Assembly (NCBI GenBank): GCA_022826645.1
Contig: JAJDUM010000117.1
Coordinates: 1-64,000, forward strand
Reading direction: 5' to 3'
DNA from: Candidatus Poribacteria bacterium
GTDB taxonomy: Bacteria > Poribacteria > WGA-4E > PCPOR2b
Length of the DNA: 64,000 nucleotides
Shown here piece by piece: positions 24,402 through 33,538 of the stretch (position 1 is its first letter; every line of letters begins with the position of its first letter). Under the pieces are notes generated by a model, which did no database searches, was not told where the DNA came from, and was given only the letters and a program-made list of their open reading frames with translations. The translations under genes and the position numbers were made by a program.

Positions 24402-25262
24402 TTAATCCGAAAACGACTTGGCACAACGAAACCCCGAACTATAAGGCAAGTCCCTCCGCTTCGGCTTCGGAGTAGCACCTGATCGGGCCGCACACCTAAT
24501 CCACATCGGTATGGATTGCCAAGTTCCACCGCGCACGACACGCTCACCATGAAATCCTGAATCGGGACCTTTCGGGTTCCGTTGTGGGGAGTTTTGATAG
24601 TAATCAGGACGATACCAATCATAGCACCATTCCGGAACATTTCCCGCCATGTCGTGGAGCCCATAGCCGTTGGGAGGATAGCTCCCTACAGGTGTTGAGT
24701 ATCCAGTAATATACTTACCAAAGTTGGCCATCGTTTCGTCAGCCGGTTCATCTCCCCATGAGTATTTCTTCCCTTCCAATCCGCCCCGCGCGGCTTTCTC
24801 CCATTCCGCTTCAGTTGGAAGCCGTTTTCCCGCCCACTGGCAATAGTCCACCGCTCTCTGCCATGTTACGCCTATAGCCGGTTGATTGGGGCGGTCATAT
24901 CCGGGTCTCCTCTGAGTCCAATATCCCCGGGGGTCACGACCCGTAGCCGTAGCCGCAAGGAATTTTTGATATTGTGCATTGGACACTTCATAGATATCCA
25001 TGTAAAACGCATCGAGATAGACGGTGTGAACCGGTTTTTCGTTAGCTTCATCCATATCACCTCCCATCTGAAACTCGCCAGCAGGGATTAGCACCATCGG
25101 GGTGCCATCTTTACCGGTGATGCGTTTGGGAATCTTTTCCTGCGGGGATTCACCCGAAAGTGCTGACGTTTCATCAGAACCAAGCACATTCACTTGAAGC
25201 ATTGAAAAAGACAAAAACAATGATACTAATAAAAAAATAGTTAAGATGTTTTTGTACTTCAT
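24402..25262 (-). CDS. Secreted SUMF1/FGE-sulfatase-domain protein, copy B
   Basis: From the ATG at 25262 (286 residues) the layout equals copy A: signal peptide, MVLIPAGEFQMGG, RLPTEAEWEKAARGG, GYGLHDMAGNVPEW, RVVRGGTW and YSSGFRCAK. The cysteine pair of catalytic FGE is again absent (WIRCAARSGAT). It starts 17 nt after ctaE copy 2 and so shares the oxidase transcript. The pair may modify or bind a cell-surface partner. A role in oxidase assembly is only suggested by position. Confidence 0.92.
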   Translation of the reverse strand: MKYKNILTIFLLVSLFLSFSMLQVNVLGSDETSALSGESPQEKIPKRITGKDGTPMVLIPAGEFQMGGDMDEANEKPVHTVYLDAFYMDIYEVSNAQYQKFLAATATGRDPRGYWTQRRPGYDRPNQPAIGVTWQRAVDYCQWAGKRLPTEAEWEKAARGGLEGKKYSWGDEPADETMANFGKYITGYSTPVGSYPPNGYGLHDMAGNVPEWCYDWYRPDYYQNSPQRNPKGPDSGFHGERVVRGGTWQSIPMWIRCAARSGATPKPKRRDLPYSSGFRCAKSFSD

Positions 25263-25278
25263 GGTGAACACCCGTCAT

Positions 25279-25884
25279 TTAGATTAAATAGACAAGAATA
25301 TAAAGCAGGGGCCATAACACAACAACAAACGCCCAGTAAATTGCACAAACCTCAACTCCAGCATAGTGATTCACAGAAAACCGACCGGCTATTGCCTTAG
25401 CGAAAACGGCTAACAGCCAGAGAACGGCTACCAGAACATGCAAGGCATGACAACCGATGAGGACATAGAAGACTGAGCCGTATACTCCTGACGAAAGCGT
25501 AAAGCCGTGATGGACCAAGCGCACCCATTCAGACCCTTGGACAACAAGGAAAATTATACCAAGAATCCCCGTCGCGAAAAGCCAGTTTTTCAGTGCTCTC
25601 TGATGGTCTTGTCGAATCGCTCGGAGTCCCTGAAGCATCGTGTAGCCGCTCAAGAGCAAGACGATTGTATTGAGTCCAGTTATGCCAACGGGCAAACGAA
25701 CATCTGCCTGCGAGGGCGGGGGCCATGTGACGCTCCCCAAACGGAACACAAGGAACGTTCCGATCAACCCAGCAAAAAACATGATCTCGGCACCTAAAAG
25801 TACCAGCACAGCTAGGCGTGCATTGCTGATGGGACGGCTTGCCCCCTCGGTACGTTCGAATGATGTATGTTCTAGCTCGTTCAT
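25279..25884 (-). CDS. Cytochrome c oxidase subunit III (copy 2)
   Basis: From the ATG at 25884 (201 residues) there are five helices with LLGAEIMFFAGLIGTFLVFR, VFYVLIGCHALHVLVA and AIYWAFVVVLWPLLY, all of subunit III type. It is clearly diverged from copy 1 and is placed 75 nt after the small membrane protein that follows ctaB. It probably belongs with the CtaC/CtaD subunits encoded upstream in the same run. Confidence 0.92.
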   Translation of the reverse strand: MNELEHTSFERTEGASRPISNARLAVLVLLGAEIMFFAGLIGTFLVFRLGSVTWPPPSQADVRLPVGITGLNTIVLLLSGYTMLQGLRAIRQDHQRALKNWLFATGILGIIFLVVQGSEWVRLVHHGFTLSSGVYGSVFYVLIGCHALHVLVAVLWLLAVFAKAIAGRFSVNHYAGVEVCAIYWAFVVVLWPLLYILVYLI

Positions 25885-25958
25885 TGGAATAGAAGATAAA
25901 ACATGAAAAAAAGGAGAAAAGCCTCTATTGCACAACAGTCAAGGTTAGAAAACCTCGA

Positions 25959-26099
25959 TTACAATCCATTATTCTTGACAAGCGCAAGAATCGTTGCAAG
26001 AATAAATAGGACGACAAATACCGCGAATAAGAACCAACCGATACGTCGGTTTTGACTCTGTTTTTCTTGGTTATTCTTAATTTGGTGATCTTGTTCCAT
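25959..26099 (-). CDS. Very small membrane protein (46 residues) of the oxidase cluster
   Basis: An ATG at 26099 overlaps the ctaB stop codon as TAATG. It opens a 46-residue frame with a polar, Gln/Lys-rich N-terminus (MEQDHQIKNNQEKQSQNRR) and one transmembrane helix (about 21-41), ending KNNGL. The coupling, membrane helix and position between ctaB and subunit III argue for a real small oxidase-assembly or accessory subunit. No family is recognised. Confidence 0.75.
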   Translation of the reverse strand: MEQDHQIKNNQEKQSQNRRIGWFLFAVFVVLFILATILALVKNNGL

Positions 26100-27001
26100 T
26101 ACGTGACCTTATCAAGTGCCATCATTAAAAACACGAGCGGCAAGTATATCAATGAGGCGTAGAGCAATCGTTTTGCTGCTATCGTTGATCGAGAGATCGA
26201 TAGGTTGACCCCGAACCCAAGAAAGACAATACCCAATATCAGAGCGGCATAAAAATAAACGATGCCAGCGATGCCTATTAGCGTAGGCAGCAGGGCTACA
26301 ACAAGGAGTCCAAGACAGTTGATGACAATTTGTCTGTTCGTGCTTCTGCCATCGGGATGAATGACTGGCAACAAACGGAATCCAGCTTGCGCGTATTCAT
26401 CGCGGTAGATACATGCGATCGACAACGAGTGGGGCAATTGCCAAAGGAACAGAATTGCAAAAAGCACACCCGCCTCAATATTGAGTGTTCCTCGCGCTGC
26501 AACCCAACCGATAACAGGCGGCAATGCGCCCGGAAACGCACCTGCAACGGTGCAAAGTGACGTTTTCTGCTTCAGCGGTGTATAAACAAAGAGATAGGTT
26601 ACAACAATGGCTGAAGTGACCAATGCGCTTAAGGGATTTACAAAAAACGTCAGATAGAGCAAACCGCCACCAGTGAGCAAGACTCCGAAAAACAGCGCTG
26701 CAGTCGGCTGAATCCGTTGATCCGGTAATGGACGGTGACATGTTCGCCCCATGCGGGCATCTAAATCGCGTTCGAGGTATTGGTTCAGGGCTAATACTCC
26801 TGCCGCCGACAACCCTGTGCCGATAATGGCGCATATCAGTTGCATCCAATTAAGCGTTTGTGGTGAAGCGATATAAAAGCCAGCTGAGGTTGTAATGAGT
26901 ATCATCGAAACGAGCCGCGGCTTCGTCAACTCGACAAAAGTCGACACACGTCGGCTCATTTGAGACAGGTCAATTCCTACGGTTTGTGTCGTCGATATCA
27001 T
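26099..27001 (-). CDS. ctaB: Haem O synthase (protohaem IX farnesyltransferase)
   Basis: The 300-residue membrane protein of the UbiA family has about eight helices. The polyprenyl-diphosphate motif is NQYLERDLDARMGRT and a second Asp-rich loop contains YRDEYAQAGFR. It adds a farnesyl group to haem b to make haem O for the oxidase. Start and stop overlap ctaA (ATGA) and the small gene (TAATG), indicating a tightly coupled operon. Confidence 0.97.
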   Translation of the reverse strand: MISTTQTVGIDLSQMSRRVSTFVELTKPRLVSMILITTSAGFYIASPQTLNWMQLICAIIGTGLSAAGVLALNQYLERDLDARMGRTCHRPLPDQRIQPTAALFFGVLLTGGGLLYLTFFVNPLSALVTSAIVVTYLFVYTPLKQKTSLCTVAGAFPGALPPVIGWVAARGTLNIEAGVLFAILFLWQLPHSLSIACIYRDEYAQAGFRLLPVIHPDGRSTNRQIVINCLGLLVVALLPTLIGIAGIVYFYAALILGIVFLGFGVNLSISRSTIAAKRLLYASLIYLPLVFLMMALDKVT

Positions 27002-28140
27002 GCAGACACCTCATCGGAAACAAGCCCTCGACTTGTAACAAGCTTTGATCTGCTTGCGAACTGAAAAACGTTCAAGGTCAGTATAACGGAGATGATTAGC
27101 ATTAAAGCACCGATTGCAACGTGAGAAGTTGTGATAGTTACACCAGTAACCGGGGAAATACCCCTTCCAAAAGCAGTGAACTCAGCGAGATACGCACCGA
27201 AACCCAATGTCAACTGTACGACAAGCAGACCACTCAGTAGCAAAGCGGGACGAACAAAAGCCTGATTTTCCAAATGATTCTTCACGGTCCGCCTCAAGAG
27301 CAGAAATATGTGAATTGTTACAAGCCCTGCGAAAAGCAGATGGGCATCCAGTCGTTCTCCCGTATGCCTCAATATAGCACCGAAGATGAATTGGAGGTAG
27401 ATAAGCCCCAACGTAATGAGTGCCAAACGTCTCAACCGCCCAGTATCCGTAGTCTCAGTTTGCCCCGATGTTTGCAGCCAGCCGCGCGAAGTGAACAGCG
27501 CAAGACTTGCGATCAAGCTAAAAAACGCTTGAGCAAAGCAGGCGTGTATGATAGCGAGAATTCTACTGAGGTTAGTCACACGAAGGCCGCCCATCACCCC
27601 TTGCACAATGACAGCAACGAGAGCGATGACGCCCAGCCATTTCATCCATGTGCGCGCATCTTTCACCCAGATTGAGACCATCAACGCAATCGTCAGCAAA
27701 CCGACAATAGAACCAATCAACCGATGGCTATGTTCGTACAGAACACCATGAACATATACATCGAGCCGCTCACCTGATTTTATAAGCGTATAGGTACGCT
27801 CATTCGCTCTATCCGCGAGGCCCCACCTGCTTCCTTGTTCTTGGATTGAGATTATAACATTTTCTGAAACAGAAATCTCGTTTTTTTCGAGTGCCTCCCG
27901 TAACCGCCCGGATAGTGTGAGACTCTCCAGATCAGCTTGGAGATTCGGGTCGATACTGAAGAGGAAACCGCTGACTGTTTTGGAAAGCGGATAGAGAAAC
28001 ATGTTGTATCCGAAGGTCGTGGGCCAATCGGGAACAGCGAGTCCTGAATCTGTGCTGGTTACAAGTCCACCCATGCAAATTAGGATAAAAGTCGTTACAG
28101 CGGTGAGTACAGCAAGTCTATGAAGCCATGGACGATACAT
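26998..28140 (-). CDS. ctaA: Haem A synthase (COX15/CtaA)
   Basis: The 380-residue protein has eight predicted helices and the histidines expected for haem binding, in EHSHRLIGS, IIHACFAQ and RHTGERLDAHLLFA. It converts haem O to haem A. A hydrophilic insert of about 60 residues (about 68-125) after helix 1 is longer than in the short bacterial forms. It overlaps ctaB by four bases. Confidence 0.96.
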   Translation of the reverse strand: MYRPWLHRLAVLTAVTTFILICMGGLVTSTDSGLAVPDWPTTFGYNMFLYPLSKTVSGFLFSIDPNLQADLESLTLSGRLREALEKNEISVSENVIISIQEQGSRWGLADRANERTYTLIKSGERLDVYVHGVLYEHSHRLIGSIVGLLTIALMVSIWVKDARTWMKWLGVIALVAVIVQGVMGGLRVTNLSRILAIIHACFAQAFFSLIASLALFTSRGWLQTSGQTETTDTGRLRRLALITLGLIYLQFIFGAILRHTGERLDAHLLFAGLVTIHIFLLLRRTVKNHLENQAFVRPALLLSGLLVVQLTLGFGAYLAEFTAFGRGISPVTGVTITTSHVAIGALMLIISVILTLNVFQFASRSKLVTSRGLVSDEVSA

Positions 28141-28340
28141 TGAACCAGTTCTATTCCTCTTACGCTTTAGCAGCTTGATTTGTTAATTCTGTATTTTTGG
28201 ATACGGCTTAGCCTTTGTGATAAAGCGAACCAAGTTTATTTGGAGATATTCAGAGTTGCTCTGAATATCAAGCACTATTTGCTCTCTATGCCGCGCGATT
28301 CGAATGACGGTACTAGTTTTCACAAAGAATGCAGCGAACA

Positions 28341-29183
28341 TCAAACAAGTGCTGTTGCAATGGCCTGATCAACGTTCACTGACTTGAGTTCAGCGTGGAG
28401 GCTACCGTCAATCGAGACGGTGTCATCAAGCGAGAATCCAAGTGTCAGTTTGAGGTTTTCTTCGGCGAGTTTGCGCTGGTTCTGTGCTTGAATCAGCTGC
28501 GAGCGGGTATTAACCACTTGGACGTTTGCTCGAATCACTTCCAACCGTGTGGTAACGCCTGCGGCTTTCTGTTGTTGTGTAAGGGTGTAGCGTCTTTCAA
28601 CTTGAGCCAGTGATTGCTCGGCGACATCAACGAAAGCCTGCGCCAACAGCACGCCGTGGAATGCTTGGCGAACCTTCAGTTCAATATCAAGTTGAACCGC
28701 TTCTAACGTTCGTTCCGCTGCCTGCTTGCCTAAGACTGCTTGCCGGTAAATATTGCCGAGTTGCCCCCATGTAAATAGAGGATACGTTGCCTGGGCACGC
28801 CCCTGAAAATTGTGTGTTGCACCCATTTCAATTTCGATCGGTTCGGCTTCGGCTGGCAGCCCCCCAAGATTCAATGGGAAGTCTCCATCTAACACAATCG
28901 TCGGTAGATCGCCATTGAATGTGTAGCCGGTATCTAACATCAGCTGCGGCAGCAACGCGGCGCGGGCTTCCTTCACCTTCTCGTTGGCAAGTTCGACATC
29001 TTTCTGGGCAACTTGAAACTCCCGACTGTTGCTCAAGGCGTGGCCAATGCCTTGAGCAATCGTGAAAGTGTATACAGATTCTTGTGCCGCGACCAATCTC
29101 CAAGCAAGGGTAGGAATCAGAATTGAGCCAAGTATGTGAAGCAACAGAACCACTCCACATCTGAGGCATTGTCTAAATAACAT
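28341..29183 (-). pseudogene. Half-length TolC-like outer-membrane efflux protein
   Basis: The 280-residue frame has a signal peptide and the first TolC repeat (YTFTIAQGIGHALSNSREFQVAQKDVELANEKVKEARAALLPQ and the following helices). It stops at IATALV, where the second repeat (usually beginning with RPEL) should start. Full-length family members have about 420-480 residues. Just after the stop, another frame reads REQIVLDIQSNSEYL, which resembles later TolC helices, so a deletion or frameshift is likely. It is inserted between ctaD and ctaA, with no inner-membrane efflux partner here. Confidence 0.7.
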
Positions 29184-29252
29184 ATATATTTCCTGATACG
29201 TGATGCGTACATGGTCAGGAGTTCACTATGAGTTTATTGAAAAGAATGTGTC

Positions 29253-29306
29253 AGGCAGCGGGAGGACGAGGGTCTTCACCCATATTTTTCCCAAGACCCG
29301 CTGCCT
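29253..29306. repeat. Inverted repeat downstream of oxidase subunit I
   Basis: AGGCAGCGGG (29253-29262) pairs with CCCGCTGCCT (29297-29306) across a 34-nt loop. The loop has a further GGGTCTT/AAGACCC option. It lies between the ctaD stop and the TolC-like gene, and could end or attenuate the oxidase transcript. Confidence 0.5.
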
Positions 29307-29370
29307 CAAAAATGATGAGCGCTTGAACGATGTGGAAACGCTATCCCCACTAACTCGCATCAACGGTTTC

Positions 29371-31224
29371 TTAGTCTGCCGTGGCTCCGGCAGGGACCGG
29401 CTCCCCCTCACCGTGCTCCGATTCACCGTTCGGCTGCGTCTGCGGAATCCAATCCGCTTCAGCGTCGGGAACACTGTACTCATAGGGGCCGTGATATACG
29501 TGCGGAATCGCATCGAAATTGCCGTGAGGCACAGGTGTTGGCGCATGCCATTCGAGAGTTGTCGCTTCCCAGGGATTCTGTTCAGCGACTTTCCCGCGGA
29601 ATATACTCCAGAACACATTGATTAGCAGTAGAATCTGAGCCGCACCCAAAATAAATGCACAGACTGTAATAAACACATTTATCGGTTGCATCGGTTGTAA
29701 GAATTCGTACTGCATCGGGTTAGCGATACGTCGCATGTGTCCCCCAACACCGAGGATGTGCATCGGGAAAAAGACACCGTTAAAAGCGAGGAATGAGATC
29801 CAGAAATGGATCTTGCCAAGGGTCGCATTCATGTGTCGTCCATACATTTTGGGGAACCAGTGGAAAATGCCACCAAAGATAGCGAAGACGCTCCCGCCAA
29901 AGACAACATAATGGATATGCGCCACAATGTAGTATGTATCGTGGATGTAGATGTCTACCGGCGAGTTTGCCATATAGATACCGCTGAGACCGCCAATGAC
30001 AAACATCGAGATAAAAGCGAGTACGTTTAGCATCGGCACAGTGAATCGGATCGACGCACGGTGCAGGGTACCGAGCCAATTAAAGGTTTTGATTGCCGAA
30101 GGAACGGCAATTAACATGGTAGTAGTCATGAAGCTTGCCCCGAGTGCAGGGTTCATCCCACTCTGGAACATGTGGTGTCCCCATACAATCCAACTGAGAA
30201 AGGCGATTGCTATCATAGCAAAAACCATTGACTTATATCCGAAGACCGGCTTTCTGGCAAAGACAGGGAGCATTTCGGATGCCATACCCATGCCGGGCAG
30301 AATGAGGATATACACCTCTGGATGTGCAAAGAACCAGAAGAGATGCTGCCATAGTAACGGTTCGCCACCACCTGCCGCAGCAAAGAACGAAGTTCCTGCC
30401 ATCCGGTCAAAGAGGATCAGCGCGAGCGCGGAAGCGACAACAGGGAATGCGAGCAGTAGAAGAATTGCCACGATAAAGAGCGCCCAAATCGCAAGCGGGA
30501 GACGGAACCAGGTCATGCCCGGTGCACGCATGTTGATAATCGTAGTAATATAGTTGATAGATCCCATCAGCGATGAGATCCCCATGACGATAAGGCTGAT
30601 GCACCAGAGATTCTGTCCCCAATCCACGCCGCTATACTCAGCGATTGAGGAGAGTGGGGCGTACCCAGTCCAACCTGCTGCAGCGTGCCCACCGGGGACA
30701 AAGAATCCAGCCATCATGATAATAGTTCCCAGTATATTGGACCAGAAGGAGAGCATATTCAGGACAGGGAAAGCCATATCCCTGGTCCCGATCATCAGTG
30801 GGATGAGGAAATTACCAAACGCACCAACCAACAAGGGAACAACGACGAAGAAGACCATGATGGTGGCATGCATTGTGAACAGTGAATTGAAAAACGCTGG
30901 GTCTATCACGCCGCTGGGCATGTTAGTCTCTAACCACGTTTCTTTATCGTCATCGAACCGTTCTTCCCACTTTCGGTCTGCCGCGGTTGTAACCTCGCCT
31001 TCCTCCTGATATGCTTTGGAGACCCCAATAATAGGGAGAGGCTTGTCGGGCCAAGCAAGTTGCCAACGGAAAAGCATCGCAAGCCCGCCCCCGACCATGA
31101 ACATAATCAGACCAAAGATCAGGAACTGCTTACCGATCATTTTATGATCAAGCGAAAAGATGTATTTACTAACAAAACTCTCTTCATGATGATGATCATG
31201 AGATTCATGTGCGTGATCATTCAT
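29371..31224 (-). CDS. ctaD: Cytochrome c oxidase subunit I
   Basis: This 617-residue protein has at least twelve helices. The haem and CuB ligands are visible: HATIMVFF (low-spin haem), HPEVYIL (cross-linked His-Tyr pair), GHHMF, and HDTYYIVAHIHYV. These mark an A-type haem-copper oxidase that reduces O2 and pumps protons. Its N-terminus is unusually His-rich (HAHESHDHHHEES), which may bind metal. It follows ctaC by 24 nt. Confidence 0.98.
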   Translation of the reverse strand: MNDHAHESHDHHHEESFVSKYIFSLDHKMIGKQFLIFGLIMFMVGGGLAMLFRWQLAWPDKPLPIIGVSKAYQEEGEVTTAADRKWEERFDDDKETWLETNMPSGVIDPAFFNSLFTMHATIMVFFVVVPLLVGAFGNFLIPLMIGTRDMAFPVLNMLSFWSNILGTIIMMAGFFVPGGHAAAGWTGYAPLSSIAEYSGVDWGQNLWCISLIVMGISSLMGSINYITTIINMRAPGMTWFRLPLAIWALFIVAILLLLAFPVVASALALILFDRMAGTSFFAAAGGGEPLLWQHLFWFFAHPEVYILILPGMGMASEMLPVFARKPVFGYKSMVFAMIAIAFLSWIVWGHHMFQSGMNPALGASFMTTTMLIAVPSAIKTFNWLGTLHRASIRFTVPMLNVLAFISMFVIGGLSGIYMANSPVDIYIHDTYYIVAHIHYVVFGGSVFAIFGGIFHWFPKMYGRHMNATLGKIHFWISFLAFNGVFFPMHILGVGGHMRRIANPMQYEFLQPMQPINVFITVCAFILGAAQILLLINVFWSIFRGKVAEQNPWEATTLEWHAPTPVPHGNFDAIPHVYHGPYEYSVPDAEADWIPQTQPNGESEHGEGEPVPAGATAD

Positions 31225-31248
31225 TCTATATCGACTCCTTTCTTTCGA

Positions 31249-31929
31249 TTATTCTGTCCATCTTTCATTTTTCCATGCTTCGTAATCTTCAGCCGTGTGG
31301 ACGGTGAGGTATCCGAGCATCCCGGAGTGTCCAAAACCACAGAGCTCAGCGCAGGGGATTTCATACGTGCCCGGTTTCGTTGCTTCAAACCACATGTTTA
31401 TAAACCTACCGGGAAGGGCATCCTGCTTGAGTCTAAGCTGAGGGACAAAGAAGCTATGAATAACATCATCGGCCGTGAGCCTGATATGCACGACCTCATT
31501 GACGGGGACGTGCAGTTGGTTCTCAAGCTGTAGGTCATCGTCGGTGCCCCATTCGCCATCGGGTCCCGGGTAGGTCATGTCCCAGTTAAATTGTTTCCCG
31601 TTCACCTGAACGACGGCACCGGGGTTGCCGGGAAACTGTGAAGGGAACTTAATTCTGTTCCATTGGGGCAAACTCAACATCGCGAGTGCGAACACAATGA
31701 CGGTGGTAGCAGCAGTCCATACGATTTCAAGGGTTGTGCTGCCTTCAATGTATTCCGCCTTGCGGCCTTCTTGGAAACGATACTTAACGATGAAAACAAT
31801 GAGTACTGCCATAACAGCCAGAAATACAATTGACGTAACCCAGTAGATTAGAACAAAGAGGTTATCCACCCCTTGTCCAAAAGTTGAGACATTCTCTGGA
31901 AGCCATGCAGGAAAATTCAGCCACTTCAT
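31249..31929 (-). CDS. ctaC: Cytochrome c oxidase subunit II
   Basis: From the ATG at 31929 (226 residues, AAAGGAG ribosome site) there are two N-terminal helices and a periplasmic cupredoxin domain with the CuA ligands in CAELCGFGHSGM and an upstream HSFFVPQ. It accepts electrons from cytochrome c. No haem c domain is fused, so separate cytochromes must feed it. The frame continues upstream to 32163 but overlaps the permease gene and lacks a signal, so it is not used. Confidence 0.97.
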   Translation of the reverse strand: MKWLNFPAWLPENVSTFGQGVDNLFVLIYWVTSIVFLAVMAVLIVFIVKYRFQEGRKAEYIEGSTTLEIVWTAATTVIVFALAMLSLPQWNRIKFPSQFPGNPGAVVQVNGKQFNWDMTYPGPDGEWGTDDDLQLENQLHVPVNEVVHIRLTADDVIHSFFVPQLRLKQDALPGRFINMWFEATKPGTYEIPCAELCGFGHSGMLGYLTVHTAEDYEAWKNERWTE

Positions 31930-31973
31930 TAAGAGCTCCTTTCTAGACTGCTGAATTTGTAGGTCAATCTCTT

Positions 31974-32768
31974 TTACGCTGCATTCGGACGGCGATGTGC
32001 GGTTAGAGCAGCGCCCAAATATGTTACAACACAGAACAAGCCAGTAACGAGCAGCGATAACGTGAGTTGAGGAATCTCCTGAGAGATCGTGGATGCGTTG
32101 AAATACAAACAACGACGCAAGGCTGCAATTCCGTAGGTGAGTGGGTTCAATTTCATCGTCCACTCAAGCAATATCGGCACACCAGACACGGGGAAAAAGG
32201 CACCGGAGAGCAGCCAGATAGGGATGAGGATAAGATTCATAATCGCATGGAAACCTTGTGTTGAATCCATGCGCCATGCGATAATTAGTCCTAAGTTTGT
32301 CAGACCAAAGGCCAAGGTCAACATCACACCGAGTGTTGAGACCACAGAAAAAGGACTCAGCGGCACACCCACCATCGGTGCGAGAAACAGTAAGAGGGTT
32401 CCCTGAAAGAGTGCCAAAGTTGTACCGCCAAGTGCTTGTCCCAGCACAAGAACGGATCGTGAAACTGGTGCGACAAGCACACCTTGTAGAAAACCTTCTC
32501 GACGGTCTTGGACGATCGAGATTGTTGCGAAAATTGTTGTAAACAGTAGCGCAAGCGTGATGATACCGGGGTAAAAATATTCTATGTAGCTCGTTCCCTC
32601 AGGAACACCGGGAGGATTGAATGAAGCGTTTAATCCACCTCCCAAAAGCAGCCAAAAAATTAGCGGCTGACTGATCGCGCTGACTAGACGACTCCGTTGG
32701 CGCAGGAACCGGATAATTTCACGCCACCAAATTGTCGCCACAGGGAGTAAAAATCTTGCTATTAACAA
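31974..32768 (-). CDS. ABC-2 type permease
   Basis: The 264-residue protein has six predicted helices and the motif pattern of ABC-2 export permeases (FWLLLGGGLNASF, RREGFLQGVLVAPVSR, IPIWLLSGAFFP). It is very probably the partner of the ATPase at 35248-36180, from which it is now separated by about 2.5 kb of restriction-modification and unknown genes. A role in copper or oxidase maturation, by analogy with NosFY, is a guess from position. Confidence 0.88.
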   Translation of the reverse strand: MLIARFLLPVATIWWREIIRFLRQRSRLVSAISQPLIFWLLLGGGLNASFNPPGVPEGTSYIEYFYPGIITLALLFTTIFATISIVQDRREGFLQGVLVAPVSRSVLVLGQALGGTTLALFQGTLLLFLAPMVGVPLSPFSVVSTLGVMLTLAFGLTNLGLIIAWRMDSTQGFHAIMNLILIPIWLLSGAFFPVSGVPILLEWTMKLNPLTYGIAALRRCLYFNASTISQEIPQLTLSLLVTGLFCVVTYLGAALTAHRRPNAA

Positions 32769-32806
32769 AGTTCAGTTGAGTGCGTTGTAAACAGTGAGAT
32801 AAATTG

Positions 32807-33538
32807 TTAGCTATCTTTACGCTCAAAATGATTGCGTAGTACATTCTTAACATACTGGGGGATTTCTTCTTGAGCCTTTGCTGCTTCTCCTCGTAGTCTG
32901 TCATACTCAACGATATCCTCATCCACCCATAGAATATCTAATCTCCGAATATCTCGCAACGCAATATGACTGTATGATTCTGGATATGCCCAATAGCACG
33001 ACTCGCAAATACTGATTTCTCTTTTCCTCCAATTTTCACAATTTTCGCAGCTCCATGATTTCGCTCTATTTGCAGATGCACAAAGGAGCATATAATCATC
33101 CACATCATCAAGGTTAATATTCTCACCAGCAATTTCAAATGGAACTCTGTGATCGATTTGCAATTCCCGTTCTGGAAACGATTCAAGATATATGTTGCAA
33201 CGGGCACCATACTTTTTAATTAGTGCCTCCTTTAGTTGGGAGGAGAAAACTGTTCTACCATACAACTGGGTTGTTCGTACTTCTGAAGGATCACCGAACT
33301 TGTATGCGGCGATTTTTCTGCCATCAGATCCAGTTACACGGAAGGTCTCCACTGGAATACCGTGCTCACGAACATCTCTTATTGCTCGTGGTGGATGGTT
33401 ATAACCATATATCTCCCTCAGTTCCTCTGTTGTGATTTGACCGTATTTAAGAATGTGGTCAATTACCGTTCGGGGTCTTTTCGCTGTAACCCTCTTTAGT
33501 AACTCTAGAAATTCTGGAGGAAGTTTTGGGCTAGTCAT
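32807..33538 (-). CDS. HNH-type restriction endonuclease
   Basis: The 243-residue protein has an HNH core (LQIDHRVPFEI, then YMLLCASANRAKSW) with zinc cysteines CENC and CESC just after. The N-terminal 60 residues form a helix-turn-helix-like part (ITTEELREIYGYNHPPRAIRDV). Its start overlaps the end of the methyltransferase gene (ATGA-like, 33535-33538). Together they make a type II restriction-modification system. The recognition sequence is unknown. Confidence 0.82.
   Translation of the reverse strand: MTSPKLPPEFLELLKRVTAKRPRTVIDHILKYGQITTEELREIYGYNHPPRAIRDVREHGIPVETFRVTGSDGRKIAAYKFGDPSEVRTTQLYGRTVFSSQLKEALIKKYGARCNIYLESFPERELQIDHRVPFEIAGENINLDDVDDYMLLCASANRAKSWSCENCENWRKREISICESCYWAYPESYSHIALRDIRRLDILWVDEDIVEYDRLRGEAAKAQEEIPQYVKNVLRNHFERKDS

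Noticed and set aside
22560..25262. Calling the two SUMF1-like proteins true formylglycine-generating enzymes
   Set aside because: The paired active-site cysteines of catalytic FGE are not found, and no sulfatase gene is nearby.
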